This document shows positions 45,714-54,631 of a stretch of 64,000 bases of DNA, in pieces. This DNA comes from Richelia sinica FACHB-800 (GTDB lineage Bacteria; Cyanobacteriota; Cyanobacteriia; Cyanobacteriales; Nostocaceae): the NCBI RefSeq assembly GCF_014698825.1, contig NZ_JACJTT010000004.1, forward strand, positions 1-64,000. Direction: 5' to 3'. The notes below the pieces were generated by a model that was given only the letters and a program-made list of their open reading frames with translations, was not told the origin of the DNA and did not search any database. The position numbers were made by a program, and so were the translations under genes. The number at the start of each line of letters is the position of its first letter. The stretch's first letter is position 1.

Positions 45714-47888
45714 ATGAATAAATTTGGTATTCGGGTCATAGCAATTGGATGGAGAAAAGTTAAAAAGGTCTGGAGAACTGCTTTTAGAACTCCCACAAGT
45801 ACAGAAGCAATCTTAGCTATATATGCTCCTTGTCCCCAGGAACAGGAATGGTTGGCTTTTAGACATAGTTTTTTGTGGAAACGTCTCAATTTATGGTTAT
45901 GGCTAGCTTTGGGTTGTTTATTGACTTTCAGTTTACGAAATATTTATGACTTTTTCTTTCCTTTACAAGAGCTAAGTCAAGTATCACCAGTGATCAAAAA
46001 TCAGGGAATAGTAATTAATGCTTTTTTATTATTAATTTTAATAATCTGCTTTGGTTTGCATAAAACTAAATTTGGTCGCCATTATCCAGGGTGGCTCTTT
46101 TTGGGATCATCCCTATCTCTGAGTTTATCAACTCAACTATTTGCTACCTTCAAGGGTGTAGCACTCCCTGACACCTTTGGTTGGACTTTATTATTCTTAA
46201 GTCAGGCAACAATTATGCCTGTGTGTTGGCAACTCCATTTAATATCCCAATTGGGTGTTCTTGGTTATTATTTTGGTATCAATACTATACTAAAACTGAA
46301 CACTGGATTACCTCATCATCCAGAACTGTATAGTGTCACATTTATTTTATATATTTTTTGGTTTTGTGCTATTTGCGATATTAGTATTTATCTATATGAT
46401 CGACTGCAACGCTCAGAATTTTATGCTCGACGTGAACTCGAATCTGCTTGTCAACAATTGAAAGTAGCCGAAGTTAAATATCGGAGTATTTTTGAAAACG
46501 CTGTGGAAGGCATCTTTCAAAGCAGTCTGGATGGACATTATATTACTGCCAACCGAGCCTTAGCCAAAATTTACGGTTTTTCTTCACCGGAAGAAGTAAC
46601 CGCAAATTTCACTAACATCGAAAGTCAATTATATGTTGACCCCAATCGTCGTGCAGAATTTATCCGCTTAATTGAAGAAAAAGGTATTGTATCTGGCTTT
46701 GAATCCCAGATTTATCGCTGTGATGGCAGCATTGTCTGGATTTCCGAGAAAGCTTATGGTGTGCGTGATGAGAAAGGTAAAGTGCTTTACTATGAAGGAT
46801 GGATTGAAGATATCACACAACGCAAGCAAGCGGAAGAAGCATTACAAGAACAATTGAATTTTTTACAAGTTTTAATAGATACTATTCCCACCCCTGTCTA
46901 CTATAAAAATAGTTGCGGTATATATTTAGGCTGTAATAAAGCTTTTGAGTTAGCCTTAGGGCTATCTAAGGAAGATATTCTGGGCAAAACGGATTATGAC
47001 TTAGCACCCAAGGAGTTAGCAGACCAGTATCAAACCGCTGACAGGGAATTATTAGTTTCTCAACAAGTACATAGCTATGAAAGTTCGGTCATCTTTGCAG
47101 ATTGTACGGCCCATGATGTGATATTTTACAAGGCTGCTTTTGCGAAAGCTGATGGCACTATTTGCGGTTTAGTTGGTGTAATTTTAGATATTAGTGAACG
47201 AAAACGAACAGAGGAAGCATTAAGAGTCTTTATCCATGCGGTTTCTCATGATTTACGCAACCCGGTGCAGGGGACGGTGATGGTGTTGCAAAATCTGCTG
47301 TCACAACCAGATAAAAATATTGCTCTATCTCGTTCAATTTTAGAACGGATGCTGCAAAGTAGCGATCGCCAGTTGAGCTTGATTAATTCTCTCATGGAAG
47401 CCCATGTCAGCGAAACCCAAGGTATGGTACTGCAACGCCAACCTATACAATTATCTGAGGTGATAGAAGATGCGATCGCAGATTTACAACCAATGCTGAC
47501 TGCAAATCAAGCCACCCTCACCAACTTAGTCACCAACGAACTACCCATAATTCAAGCTGACCCTACCCAACTGTGGCGGGTTTTTTCTAATTTAATTGTC
47601 AACGCCATTAAACACAACCCACCGGGACTATTATTAAGAATTGAAGCCATTTATCAAGGAGATAAAATTTATTGTTCTGTGGCTGATAACGGTGTAGGTA
47701 TTAATCCTCAACAAACCCAAAGATTATTTGATTTGTACTATCACAGTACCAATATTCGCTATTCCCTCAGTTTGGGACTAGGACTATATTTATGTAAGCA
47801 AATTATTTCTGCTCATGGTGGTGAAATTGGTGTACACACAGCACCACAAGCAGGTTCAACTTTTTGGTTTACGTTACCTGTACATTAA
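45714..47888 (+). CDS. Membrane-bound PAS-PAS sensor histidine kinase
   Basis: A 724-residue kinase. An N-terminal soluble part of about 60 residues precedes about six membrane helices (62-230), then PAS about 250-375 ([21 protein letters not shown]), PAS about 380-500, HisKA with His512 ([11 protein letters not shown]) and HATPase_c about 600-720 with intact N box [19 protein letters not shown] and [11 protein letters not shown]. It is a close paralogue, in its kinase half, of the degenerate protein at 42575. Its partner regulator is not in view. It overlaps the end of the O-methyltransferase gene by 4 bases. Confidence 0.93.
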   Translation: MNKFGIRVIAIGWRKVKKVWRTAFRTPTSTEAILAIYAPCPQEQEWLAFRHSFLWKRLNLWLWLALGCLLTFSLRNIYDFFFPLQELSQVSPVIKNQGIVINAFLLLILIICFGLHKTKFGRHYPGWLFLGSSLSLSLSTQLFATFKGVALPDTFGWTLLFLSQATIMPVCWQLHLISQLGVLGYYFGINTILKLNTGLPHHPELYSVTFILYIFWFCAICDISIYLYDRLQRSEFYARRELESACQQLKVAEVKYRSIFENAVEGIFQSSLDGHYITANRALAKIYGFSSPEEVTANFTNIESQLYVDPNRRAEFIRLIEEKGIVSGFESQIYRCDGSIVWISEKAYGVRDEKGKVLYYEGWIEDITQRKQAEEALQEQLNFLQVLIDTIPTPVYYKNSCGIYLGCNKAFELALGLSKEDILGKTDYDLAPKELADQYQTADRELLVSQQVHSYESSVIFADCTAHDVIFYKAAFAKADGTICGLVGVILDISERKRTEEALRVFIHAVSHDLRNPVQGTVMVLQNLLSQPDKNIALSRSILERMLQSSDRQLSLINSLMEAHVSETQGMVLQRQPIQLSEVIEDAIADLQPMLTANQATLTNLVTNELPIIQADPTQLWRVFSNLIVNAIKHNPPGLLLRIEAIYQGDKIYCSVADNGVGINPQQTQRLFDLYYHSTNIRYSLSLGLGLYLCKQIISAHGGEIGVHTAPQAGSTFWFTLPVH

Positions 47889-48547
47889 TTCTTCCTGGCC
47901 AAAGTCAAGCCGTCCCCAATGGGAACTAAACTGAGAGTCACACGCTGGTCTTGATGTAACTTTTGATTAAAAGCACGAATCACATTGGTACTATTTTCTT
48001 GATTTTCTGGGTCTGCGACTCTACCTGACCACAGGACATTATCAATTGCAATTAAGCCACCGGGTCGCACTAATTGAAGCGATCGCTCATAATAGTTTTC
48101 ATAGTTACCTTTATCAGCATCTATAAAGGCAAAATCAAAAGTTTCTGCTTCCCCTGCGGCCAACAAATGATCTAATGTCTCTACAGCTGGGGCAATCCGT
48201 AAATCAATTTTATCGGCTATTCCCGCCTTTTCCCAATAACGACGAGCAATACTTGTAAACTCTTCACTAACATCACAGGCTACCACCTTACCATCCGCTG
48301 GTAAAGCCAAGGCAACAGATAAAGAACTATAGCCAGTAAAAACCCCTACTTCTAAAGTTTTTTTAGCACCAATTAACTGCACCAACAAAGCCATGAATTG
48401 ACCCTGTTCAGGAGATATTTGCATCTGAGAAAGTCTGTGGTTGGCTGTTTCTTCACGCAACTGAGTTAAAATTTCTGGTTCGCGCAAAGAAATGGCAAGT
48501 AAATAATCGTACAACTGTGGTTCTAAACCTAAGGTTTTTCTTGACAT
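47885..48547 (-). CDS. Class I SAM-dependent O-methyltransferase (caffeoyl-CoA OMT type)
   Basis: A 220-residue O-methyltransferase of family 3. SAM motif [22 protein letters not shown] (about 63-83), [18 protein letters not shown] with metal-binding Asp (about 138-155) and [18 protein letters not shown] (about 164-181). The fold is that of cation-dependent catechol-type enzymes; cyanobacterial relatives methylate varied phenolics, so the natural substrate is not known. Convergent with the kinase. Confidence 0.92.
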   Translation of the reverse strand: MSRKTLGLEPQLYDYLLAISLREPEILTQLREETANHRLSQMQISPEQGQFMALLVQLIGAKKTLEVGVFTGYSSLSVALALPADGKVVACDVSEEFTSIARRYWEKAGIADKIDLRIAPAVETLDHLLAAGEAETFDFAFIDADKGNYENYYERSLQLVRPGGLIAIDNVLWSGRVADPENQENSTNVIRAFNQKLHQDQRVTLSLVPIGDGLTLARKN

Positions 48548-48807
48548 GAGCTATTTTCCCCTATAACCTGCAACTTGTTGCTTGATAATAATTGACGCTG
48601 TTTACCAATGAGTAAAATACGGTATTTCGACCAATTTACCGTATTAACTTAATCACCAGCAACCACAGTCAGATTAAGTAAGTCGATGCTAAGTATCTAA
48701 ACTCTATGTAGAGAAACGGTGATGTAGGGTGTGTTGTCGCGTAGCGCAAAGCACTGTCAATGCTTGCAGGTGCACCATTTTGAGATTAGACAAAAGTTAC
48801 GCTGTAG

Positions 48808-49728
48808 CTAATTTCTTATATCTGTGTGGTGATGAAAGCGAATACCAATGAAAATATCATAAACAAACTCAAAGAAATCCTTTTTCTGTAACAGCCCTGA
48901 AGTTTGCGGACTACCTTTTTCATCCAATAGTGGTTTCATCAGATAGTAAGCTGGCTGGTAGTTATACCAAGGAATAGAAGGCCACAGATGATGAATTAAG
49001 TGGTAATTCTGCCCCAAAATGAGGATATTCAACAGTTTACCAGGATAGACGCGGGCATTTTTCCAGCGATCGCGCTCCACAAATGGACGATGGGGTAAAT
49101 AATCAAAAAATAACCCTAAGGCAATTCCCACAATAAAGGCAGGAATAAACCAAAAGTTGAGAATATATCCCAAGAAATGATATTGGACAGAAATATAAAC
49201 GATAGAACCAACAATCAAACGGCTAATAAACCATTCCAGTAGCTCGTATTTACGCCACAGTCGCCGTTGGAAGAAAAATACCTCATGGTACAAAAACCGC
49301 ACCGCTATGAGCCACAATGGCCCACCTGTAGACACATAATGGTCGGGGTCGTCTTTGGGATGATTCACATGGCCATGATGCTGTAAATGAACCCTTGTAA
49401 AGACAGGAAAGGCAAAAGCTAAGATTAATGCACTGCCATGTCCTAACATGGCATTAATAATTCGGTTGCGATGGGCTGACTGGTGACAAGCATCGTGAAT
49501 TACTGTCCCAGAGCAATGTAAGGCTAAAGTATTAATGCTAAAGCATAACCAATGGGGCCATTCCCAAACCCAATATCCAAAGTTAGATAAAACTAACATT
49601 GTCACTACTACTAAAAACATGAGTAGTGTGGGATTGAAATCACCAGGAGGCTCTAACAGTTCTTTAGGCGGGATTGTCAGTGGCTTTTTTGCCTCCGACG
49701 TGAGCATTATTAACTCCTTCTTCATCAA
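48808..49728 (-). CDS. crtR: Beta-carotene hydroxylase CrtR
   Basis: A 306-residue di-iron membrane hydroxylase that makes zeaxanthin and related hydroxylated carotenoids. Three His boxes are present: HDACHQSAHRN, HLQHHGHVN and NYHLIHHLWP. Four hydrophobic segments surround them. Met1, Met2 or Met8 (MLTSEAKKPL) could start translation; the last best matches the usual N-terminus. It differs from acyl-lipid desaturases by the CrtR-specific HRNRIINAMLGHGSAL block. Confidence 0.93.
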   Translation of the reverse strand: MMKKELIMLTSEAKKPLTIPPKELLEPPGDFNPTLLMFLVVVTMLVLSNFGYWVWEWPHWLCFSINTLALHCSGTVIHDACHQSAHRNRIINAMLGHGSALILAFAFPVFTRVHLQHHGHVNHPKDDPDHYVSTGGPLWLIAVRFLYHEVFFFQRRLWRKYELLEWFISRLIVGSIVYISVQYHFLGYILNFWFIPAFIVGIALGLFFDYLPHRPFVERDRWKNARVYPGKLLNILILGQNYHLIHHLWPSIPWYNYQPAYYLMKPLLDEKGSPQTSGLLQKKDFFEFVYDIFIGIRFHHHTDIRN

Positions 49729-50068
49729 ACATTACAAATCATATGATAAATCCTTAGTGAATAATAAAGATATGTAAAGTTATGTAAAGCAAGATTTATT
49801 CATCTCATTGCCGATCAGTATAAGAATAACGCTATGATTCCAGACTATACCTTTGTCTTTGCTCATAGCCTCCTTGAGGCAGGTATGGGGTGCGATGTAT
49901 AAAAAAGTAAAAAATACTTATTTCTCAACTCTCACCCAGAAATAGACATAGAAGCAAATCAAATGAGCTTGCTTTTCCTAACTGCTGACATTGCTATAGC
50001 AGTGACTGAAAAGGAAATGCTACTCAATTTACCATTAATTCCCAGATAGACCCTGAAATTCAGTCCTT
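49729..50068. other. Divergent intergenic region between crtR and pyk
   Basis: About 340 bases without a gene; should contain both promoters. Two direct copies of TATGTAAAG lie at about 49771-49788 upstream of crtR. Confidence 0.5.
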
Positions 50069-51835
50069 ATGCAATTAAGAGATTCTCTGCGCCGAACTAA
50101 AATTGTTGCTACCATAGGGCCTGCCACTAGCAGTCCAGAAATGCTGAAGGCAATTATTGAAGCTGGTGCAACAACGTTGCGGCTCAATTTTTCTCATGGT
50201 ACTCACGCTGACCATCAACGCAATATTCGCCTGATTCGCCAAACTGCTTTTGAACTTAATCAACCTGTGGCAATTTTGCAAGACTTGCAAGGGCCAAAAA
50301 TTCGTTTGGGTAAGTTTGAAAATGGCTCTATAGTTTTAGCAAAAGGCGATCGCTTTACTTTAACAAATCGTCCCGTCGCGGGTACACAGGAAATTAGCTG
50401 CGTCACCTATGATTACCTAGCAGATGAAGTCCCCGTCGGCGCAAAAATCCTCCTGGATGATGGAAGAGTAGAAATGGTTGTGGAGGATATCAACCGAGAA
50501 AAAGGTGATTTATACTGTCGAGTCACAGTTGCCGGTAAACTCTCCAACAACAAAGGGGTAAACTTTCCAGGAGTTTACCTATCCATCAAAGCCATGACCG
50601 ACAAAGACCGCGAGGATCTGATGTTTGGTCTTGACCAAGGTGTAGATTGGGTAGCACTTTCCTTTGTTCGCAACCCCCAAGACTTAATCGAAATTAAAGA
50701 ACTAATCTCCAGCACAGGTAAAAATGTGCCTGTAGTCGCCAAAATCGAAAAACACGAAGCCATAGAACAAATGGAGTCTGTGCTGTCTTTGTGTGACGGT
50801 GTGATGGTGGCTAGAGGCGACTTAGGTGTAGAACTACCAGCAGAGGATGTTCCGGTCTTGCAAAAGCGTCTAATTGCTACCGCCAACCGTTTGGGAATTC
50901 CCATCATCACCGCTACTCAAATGCTAGATAGCATGGTGAGTAATCCTCGACCCACCCGTGCGGAAGTATCCGACGTAGCCAACGCCATTTTAGATGGTAC
51001 AGATGCAGTCATGCTTTCCAACGAAACTGCTGTGGGTAGCTATCCAGTGGAAGCTGTAGCCACAATGGCGAGAATCGCAGAACGGATTGAACAGGAAGTA
51101 TCTCAAAATTACACCTCCCGTCATGGACGAGATAACCGCCGTTCCATTCCCAATGCTATCAGCCAAGCTGTGGGTCAAATAGCTGAGAACTTAGGTGCAG
51201 CTGCAATTATGACTTTGACCCAAACCGGTGCCACTGCACGCAACGTCTCTAAATTCCGCCCCACCACACCGATTTTAGCCGTTACACCCCATGTTAATGT
51301 CGCTCGACAGTTACAGTTAGTTTGGGGCGTGAAGCCTTTGTTGGTATTAGAATTACCTTCTACAGGACAAACATTTCAAGCAGCTATTAATGTTGCCCAA
51401 GAGAAAAGTTTACTTTCTGAAGGCGATTTAGTTGTCATGACTGCGGGCACACTTCAAGGTGTGTCTGGGTCTACAGATTTAATTAAAGTTGAAGTAGTAA
51501 CTGCGGTACTAGGTCAAGGAATTGGCTTAGGTCAAGGTTCTGTAAGTGGCCGCGCTAGAGTAGCACATAATGCCCTTGATGTCAGTAACTTTAACCAAGG
51601 TGATATTTTAGTTGCACCTCGTACTGGTGCTGATTATGTTGAAGCAATTCGCAAAGCAGGTGGAATTATTACAGAAGAAGAAAGTTTAACGAGTCATGCT
51701 GCTGTTATTGGGTTACGTCTTGGTGTGCCTGTAATTGTTGGTGTAAAACAAGCCACACAAGTCATTAGAGATGGGGCAATTTTAACTTTGGATATGCAAC
51801 GGGGTTTAATTTACTCTGGTGCAGTGGGAACTTAA
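50069..51835 (+). CDS. pyk: Pyruvate kinase with C-terminal PEP-utilizer domain
   Basis: A 588-residue enzyme converting PEP and ADP to pyruvate and ATP. Barrel motifs: KIVATIGPAT (about 11-20), RLNFSHG, KIEKHEA with catalytic Lys, GDLGVELPAE and TATQMLDSM. After the normal C-terminal domain (to about 475) comes an extra domain, about 490-585, ending with the phosphohistidine-type motif TSHAAVIGLRLGVPVIVG. This long form is common in cyanobacteria and Gram-positive bacteria. A single gene with its own promoter region. Confidence 0.97.
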   Translation: MQLRDSLRRTKIVATIGPATSSPEMLKAIIEAGATTLRLNFSHGTHADHQRNIRLIRQTAFELNQPVAILQDLQGPKIRLGKFENGSIVLAKGDRFTLTNRPVAGTQEISCVTYDYLADEVPVGAKILLDDGRVEMVVEDINREKGDLYCRVTVAGKLSNNKGVNFPGVYLSIKAMTDKDREDLMFGLDQGVDWVALSFVRNPQDLIEIKELISSTGKNVPVVAKIEKHEAIEQMESVLSLCDGVMVARGDLGVELPAEDVPVLQKRLIATANRLGIPIITATQMLDSMVSNPRPTRAEVSDVANAILDGTDAVMLSNETAVGSYPVEAVATMARIAERIEQEVSQNYTSRHGRDNRRSIPNAISQAVGQIAENLGAAAIMTLTQTGATARNVSKFRPTTPILAVTPHVNVARQLQLVWGVKPLLVLELPSTGQTFQAAINVAQEKSLLSEGDLVVMTAGTLQGVSGSTDLIKVEVVTAVLGQGIGLGQGSVSGRARVAHNALDVSNFNQGDILVAPRTGADYVEAIRKAGGIITEEESLTSHAAVIGLRLGVPVIVGVKQATQVIRDGAILTLDMQRGLIYSGAVGT

Positions 51836-52041
51836 GAATTACCGATTTCAAGATTCCTACAAACAAAATCATTTTCAGTTGTTAATTTTTGCAACTTAAT
51901 CAAAATTAACTCGTTTATCAATCTGGCAATGGGGAATTTGGTAGTTTGCTAAAGACCCGATGGAAACGCCATTTTCCTCGTCAGATTATATTAATAGGTA
52001 ATTGTTTAAAGCCTAGTCGCTCAGAGAAAATCGACAAATTC

Positions 52042-52971
52042 CTAATTATTCGATTCAGAGACAGTTTCTTTGTGAGAATGCACGCTAGGAGTCAAGCTAA
52101 TTAAATCATCAATATTCCGTTTCATAGTTTGACAAATTGTATCCAAGGGTAAATCGTTAGCATCATAACCGAAGGGGTTTTCGATTTCTAAACCTATAGC
52201 TTCAATACCTAATAAAGTGAAGCTAACTAAAGCAGTAATTAAACCTGTCCACCAGCCTAGACTTTGAACAATTTGAAAGGGTAATAATAAACAATATAAT
52301 AACAATAGCTGCTTGAGATGAATTGCATAAGCTAAAGGCATTGGTGTTCTTAAAATTCGTTCACAAGCCCCTAAATTATCTACTAAAATGTTCAATAACT
52401 CTTCCATGGATGTCAACTGGTAGCTATTGAGGCATTTACGATTGTATTGTTGTTGTAAATAATCACTAATCCAAAATGCCACCTCTAAGGGTGGATTATT
52501 CATAATTTTAAGTTTGATATACTGGGAATATTGCATTAACTCTTCTAAATCACCGTTCATAGGTTCGGAACGTAAATGCAATTTAGTAGCTACAGAAAAA
52601 GCAACTAACAAGTTTAATGCGGCAATTTTATTGTCTTTATCCTCTGGTATTTTTTCATCTACACATACCCAAATTTGTCTGGCTAAGTTGCGGGTTGTAT
52701 TGACTATAGCACCCCAGCATTTTCTCCCTTCCCAAAAGCGTTCGTAAGCTGTATTAGTGCGAAATACTAATAATAAACCTAAAACTATACTGGGAATAAC
52801 ACTGCCTAAGACAGGTTGAGAAACTGGTAATTTATAGTAATAAAGTATAGAAATTAATAACCCAAATACTCCACACCAGAGAACTCTTTGGTAAATCGCT
52901 GTAATAACAGAACCTTTAAGTTGTAAGGCCAAGCGAAACCAAGTTAGCTTTTCCGTTGTCATGTTGTTCAA
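52042..52971 (-). CDS. Bestrophin-like anion channel (UPF0187)
   Basis: A 309-residue membrane protein with the bestrophin-type signature FRTNTAYERFWEGRKCWGAIVNTTRNLARQI (about 69-99) after two hydrophobic segments, and a second hydrophobic pair around 215-255. Prokaryotic bestrophins form pentameric ion channels; chloroplast members move chloride or bicarbonate across the thylakoid. The ion here is not shown by the sequence. The C-terminus (LTPSVHSHKETV) is short and polar. Confidence 0.9.
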   Translation of the reverse strand: MNNMTTEKLTWFRLALQLKGSVITAIYQRVLWCGVFGLLISILYYYKLPVSQPVLGSVIPSIVLGLLLVFRTNTAYERFWEGRKCWGAIVNTTRNLARQIWVCVDEKIPEDKDNKIAALNLLVAFSVATKLHLRSEPMNGDLEELMQYSQYIKLKIMNNPPLEVAFWISDYLQQQYNRKCLNSYQLTSMEELLNILVDNLGACERILRTPMPLAYAIHLKQLLLLYCLLLPFQIVQSLGWWTGLITALVSFTLLGIEAIGLEIENPFGYDANDLPLDTICQTMKRNIDDLISLTPSVHSHKETVSESNN

Positions 52972-53295
52972 GAAATTGCATAGTATCTATATAGATATAA
53001 AGCGAAAACAGCACCATGACAAGATTGAAAGGAAAAGGTTAATCTGATTATCCGAGTTCCTGTAGATGGGGATATAGATTTAAGCGTCGGTGCAGTTACT
53101 CGCAATCTGTGGCACAAATTATATCAATTTAAATATATTTAATTATGTAAAAACATAACTAATAGATATCCGGTGGTAATTAAAGGTAAAACCCTTGTAG
53201 AGACGTTCCACCGGAACCTCTCTACATTCATTTTCACCAGATGTCTAATCATGTTTCTACGGCTTTGGATTATTTGCCAGAGGGAATTGAATTCA
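52972..53295. other. Intergenic region with one palindromic repeat
   Basis: About 320 bases with no gene. The only recognisable element is the TGTAGAGA palindrome at 53196-53226. Confidence 0.5.
53196..53226. repeat. TGTAGAGA/TCTCTACA interspersed palindrome, copy 1
   Basis: A 31-base near-perfect inverted repeat: TGTAGAGACGTTCC, then ACC, then GGAACCTCTCTACA. A second copy lies at 62810-62839. The sequence type is common as a dispersed hairpin in Nostocales. Confidence 0.8.
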
Positions 53296-54234
53296 CTACT
53301 GATAAATTTGTGTAGCCTTCAACATATGGTAAGTAATGATTAATTGGGTGATAGCTAGGGGATAGCTTTGAAGTGTTTCCCCTGTTGTACCAGCTATTTT
53401 ACCTAATTCGGGGTTAATTTCGCGATCGCATACATTTTGCAGATAAGGCATATCTGAACACATGACATGCTCTATTTTATTCACCTGTTCTAAGGTTGCG
53501 TGTCCATCTACTTCTAATACATCCACTGGTTTACCCATATCTCGGCCTAGTCCTAACCGCACAGCTGCATGAGCATCACCATCACTAGAGTGAACAATTT
53601 GGGTAAAATCTGGATGGGGAATGGTAGGACGCAAGACCAACCTGACATTTAAATGCCCATTAGCTTCATCTTCAGCATCCTGGGGTGGATAAAAGGTGAC
53701 AACGATATCAGACCATTGTCTTTGCGGACGAATATAGTGTTCGGAGTCTGGTTCACGTTTGTCTAGTTCTGCTCTCACTTGTTCTTCTGTATAACCCCGT
53801 TTTTGGGTATCTCGCTTAATTTTCCATTTAGCGCGTAGTTCTTCTGGAGGAGCAAGATAGACTTTCACATCGTAAGCGTCACGGGCCGCACGAGTAGAAT
53901 AACCAAGCAGTCCTTCAATAATTACAAACTTATTGGGTTTGATATATTTTGGTGGCTCGAAGGTTCCTGTACTGTGGCTGTAAACTGGTTTGAGAATTGC
54001 CTGTCCTGTGCGTAATAGTGATAAATGCTGCTGCATAATATCTAAATAATTGCAGTCAGGATGGAGCGCTGTAATGCCAATTTCTGCTCGTTGTTGACGA
54101 TCATACCGATGATAATCATCTGTACAGATGAGGGTAACATTTTCCGGCCCAAGTACCTGAGCAATTCCTCTGGTTAGTGTTGTTTTTCCAGCAGCACTAT
54201 CACCGACAATACCAAGAATGATTGGACGGCTCAT
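53296..54234 (-). CDS. Phosphoribulokinase/uridine kinase-family protein, divergent from Calvin-cycle PRK
   Basis: From ATG 54234 (MSRPIILGIVGDSAAGKTTLT) it encodes 312 residues. P-loop GDSAAGKTT (about 10-18), LICTDDYHRYDRQQR (about 35-49), ITALHPDCNYLD, KPVYSHSTGTFEPP (about 82-95) and IIEGLLGYSTRAARD align with form-I PRK. Canonical cyanobacterial PRK has a Cys in the P-loop (GDSGCGKST) that forms the redox switch with a second Cys; here that Cys is Ala while the second (ICTDDYH) remains. It may be a paralogue with other regulation or substrate. An open extension of 26 codons upstream is not family-like. Confidence 0.85.
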   Translation of the reverse strand: MSRPIILGIVGDSAAGKTTLTRGIAQVLGPENVTLICTDDYHRYDRQQRAEIGITALHPDCNYLDIMQQHLSLLRTGQAILKPVYSHSTGTFEPPKYIKPNKFVIIEGLLGYSTRAARDAYDVKVYLAPPEELRAKWKIKRDTQKRGYTEEQVRAELDKREPDSEHYIRPQRQWSDIVVTFYPPQDAEDEANGHLNVRLVLRPTIPHPDFTQIVHSSDGDAHAAVRLGLGRDMGKPVDVLEVDGHATLEQVNKIEHVMCSDMPYLQNVCDREINPELGKIAGTTGETLQSYPLAITQLIITYHMLKATQIYQ

Positions 54235-54631
54235 TTTACCCCCTCTGACACGATCAGATTTATTAATAAGGTTCGGACAGAATAGTTTCAATTTTAGAAG
54301 GCAAGTCGTCAATTATTTCAAGTCTTAAGAATCTACGCAACATCTCTACACATAGAATGTTTTTCCTCTCTCTCAATGAAGATTTTTGATCATCTCAGTA
54401 AGTCATAGAGAAAAATTCAATGTATATAATGTCACTAATTTCCTTTAATTATTGAATTACCGTCACTTTCACAACCTTCACCGGTCTTCCTCTGTTGGTT
54501 GATTTTTGGGTTGAACTGAAGTCTACTTCATCACATTTGGTTGAGTTAATTAATTTGGGAAAGTTAATCAAGTTGAGAGTAGGTAGAGTGATTTTGATGG
54601 AATGATGATGTTGATGTCAGCAGCTTTGGGA
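54235..54631. other. Intergenic region, no gene seen
   Basis: About 400 bases containing the promoter of the PRK-family gene on the minus strand and the 3' flank of the large CAP protein gene. No repeat or RNA structure was identified. Confidence 0.5.

Noticed and set aside
54235-54312. 26-codon extension of the PRK-family gene
   Set aside because: PRK-family proteins begin a few residues before the P-loop; the extension has no family similarity.
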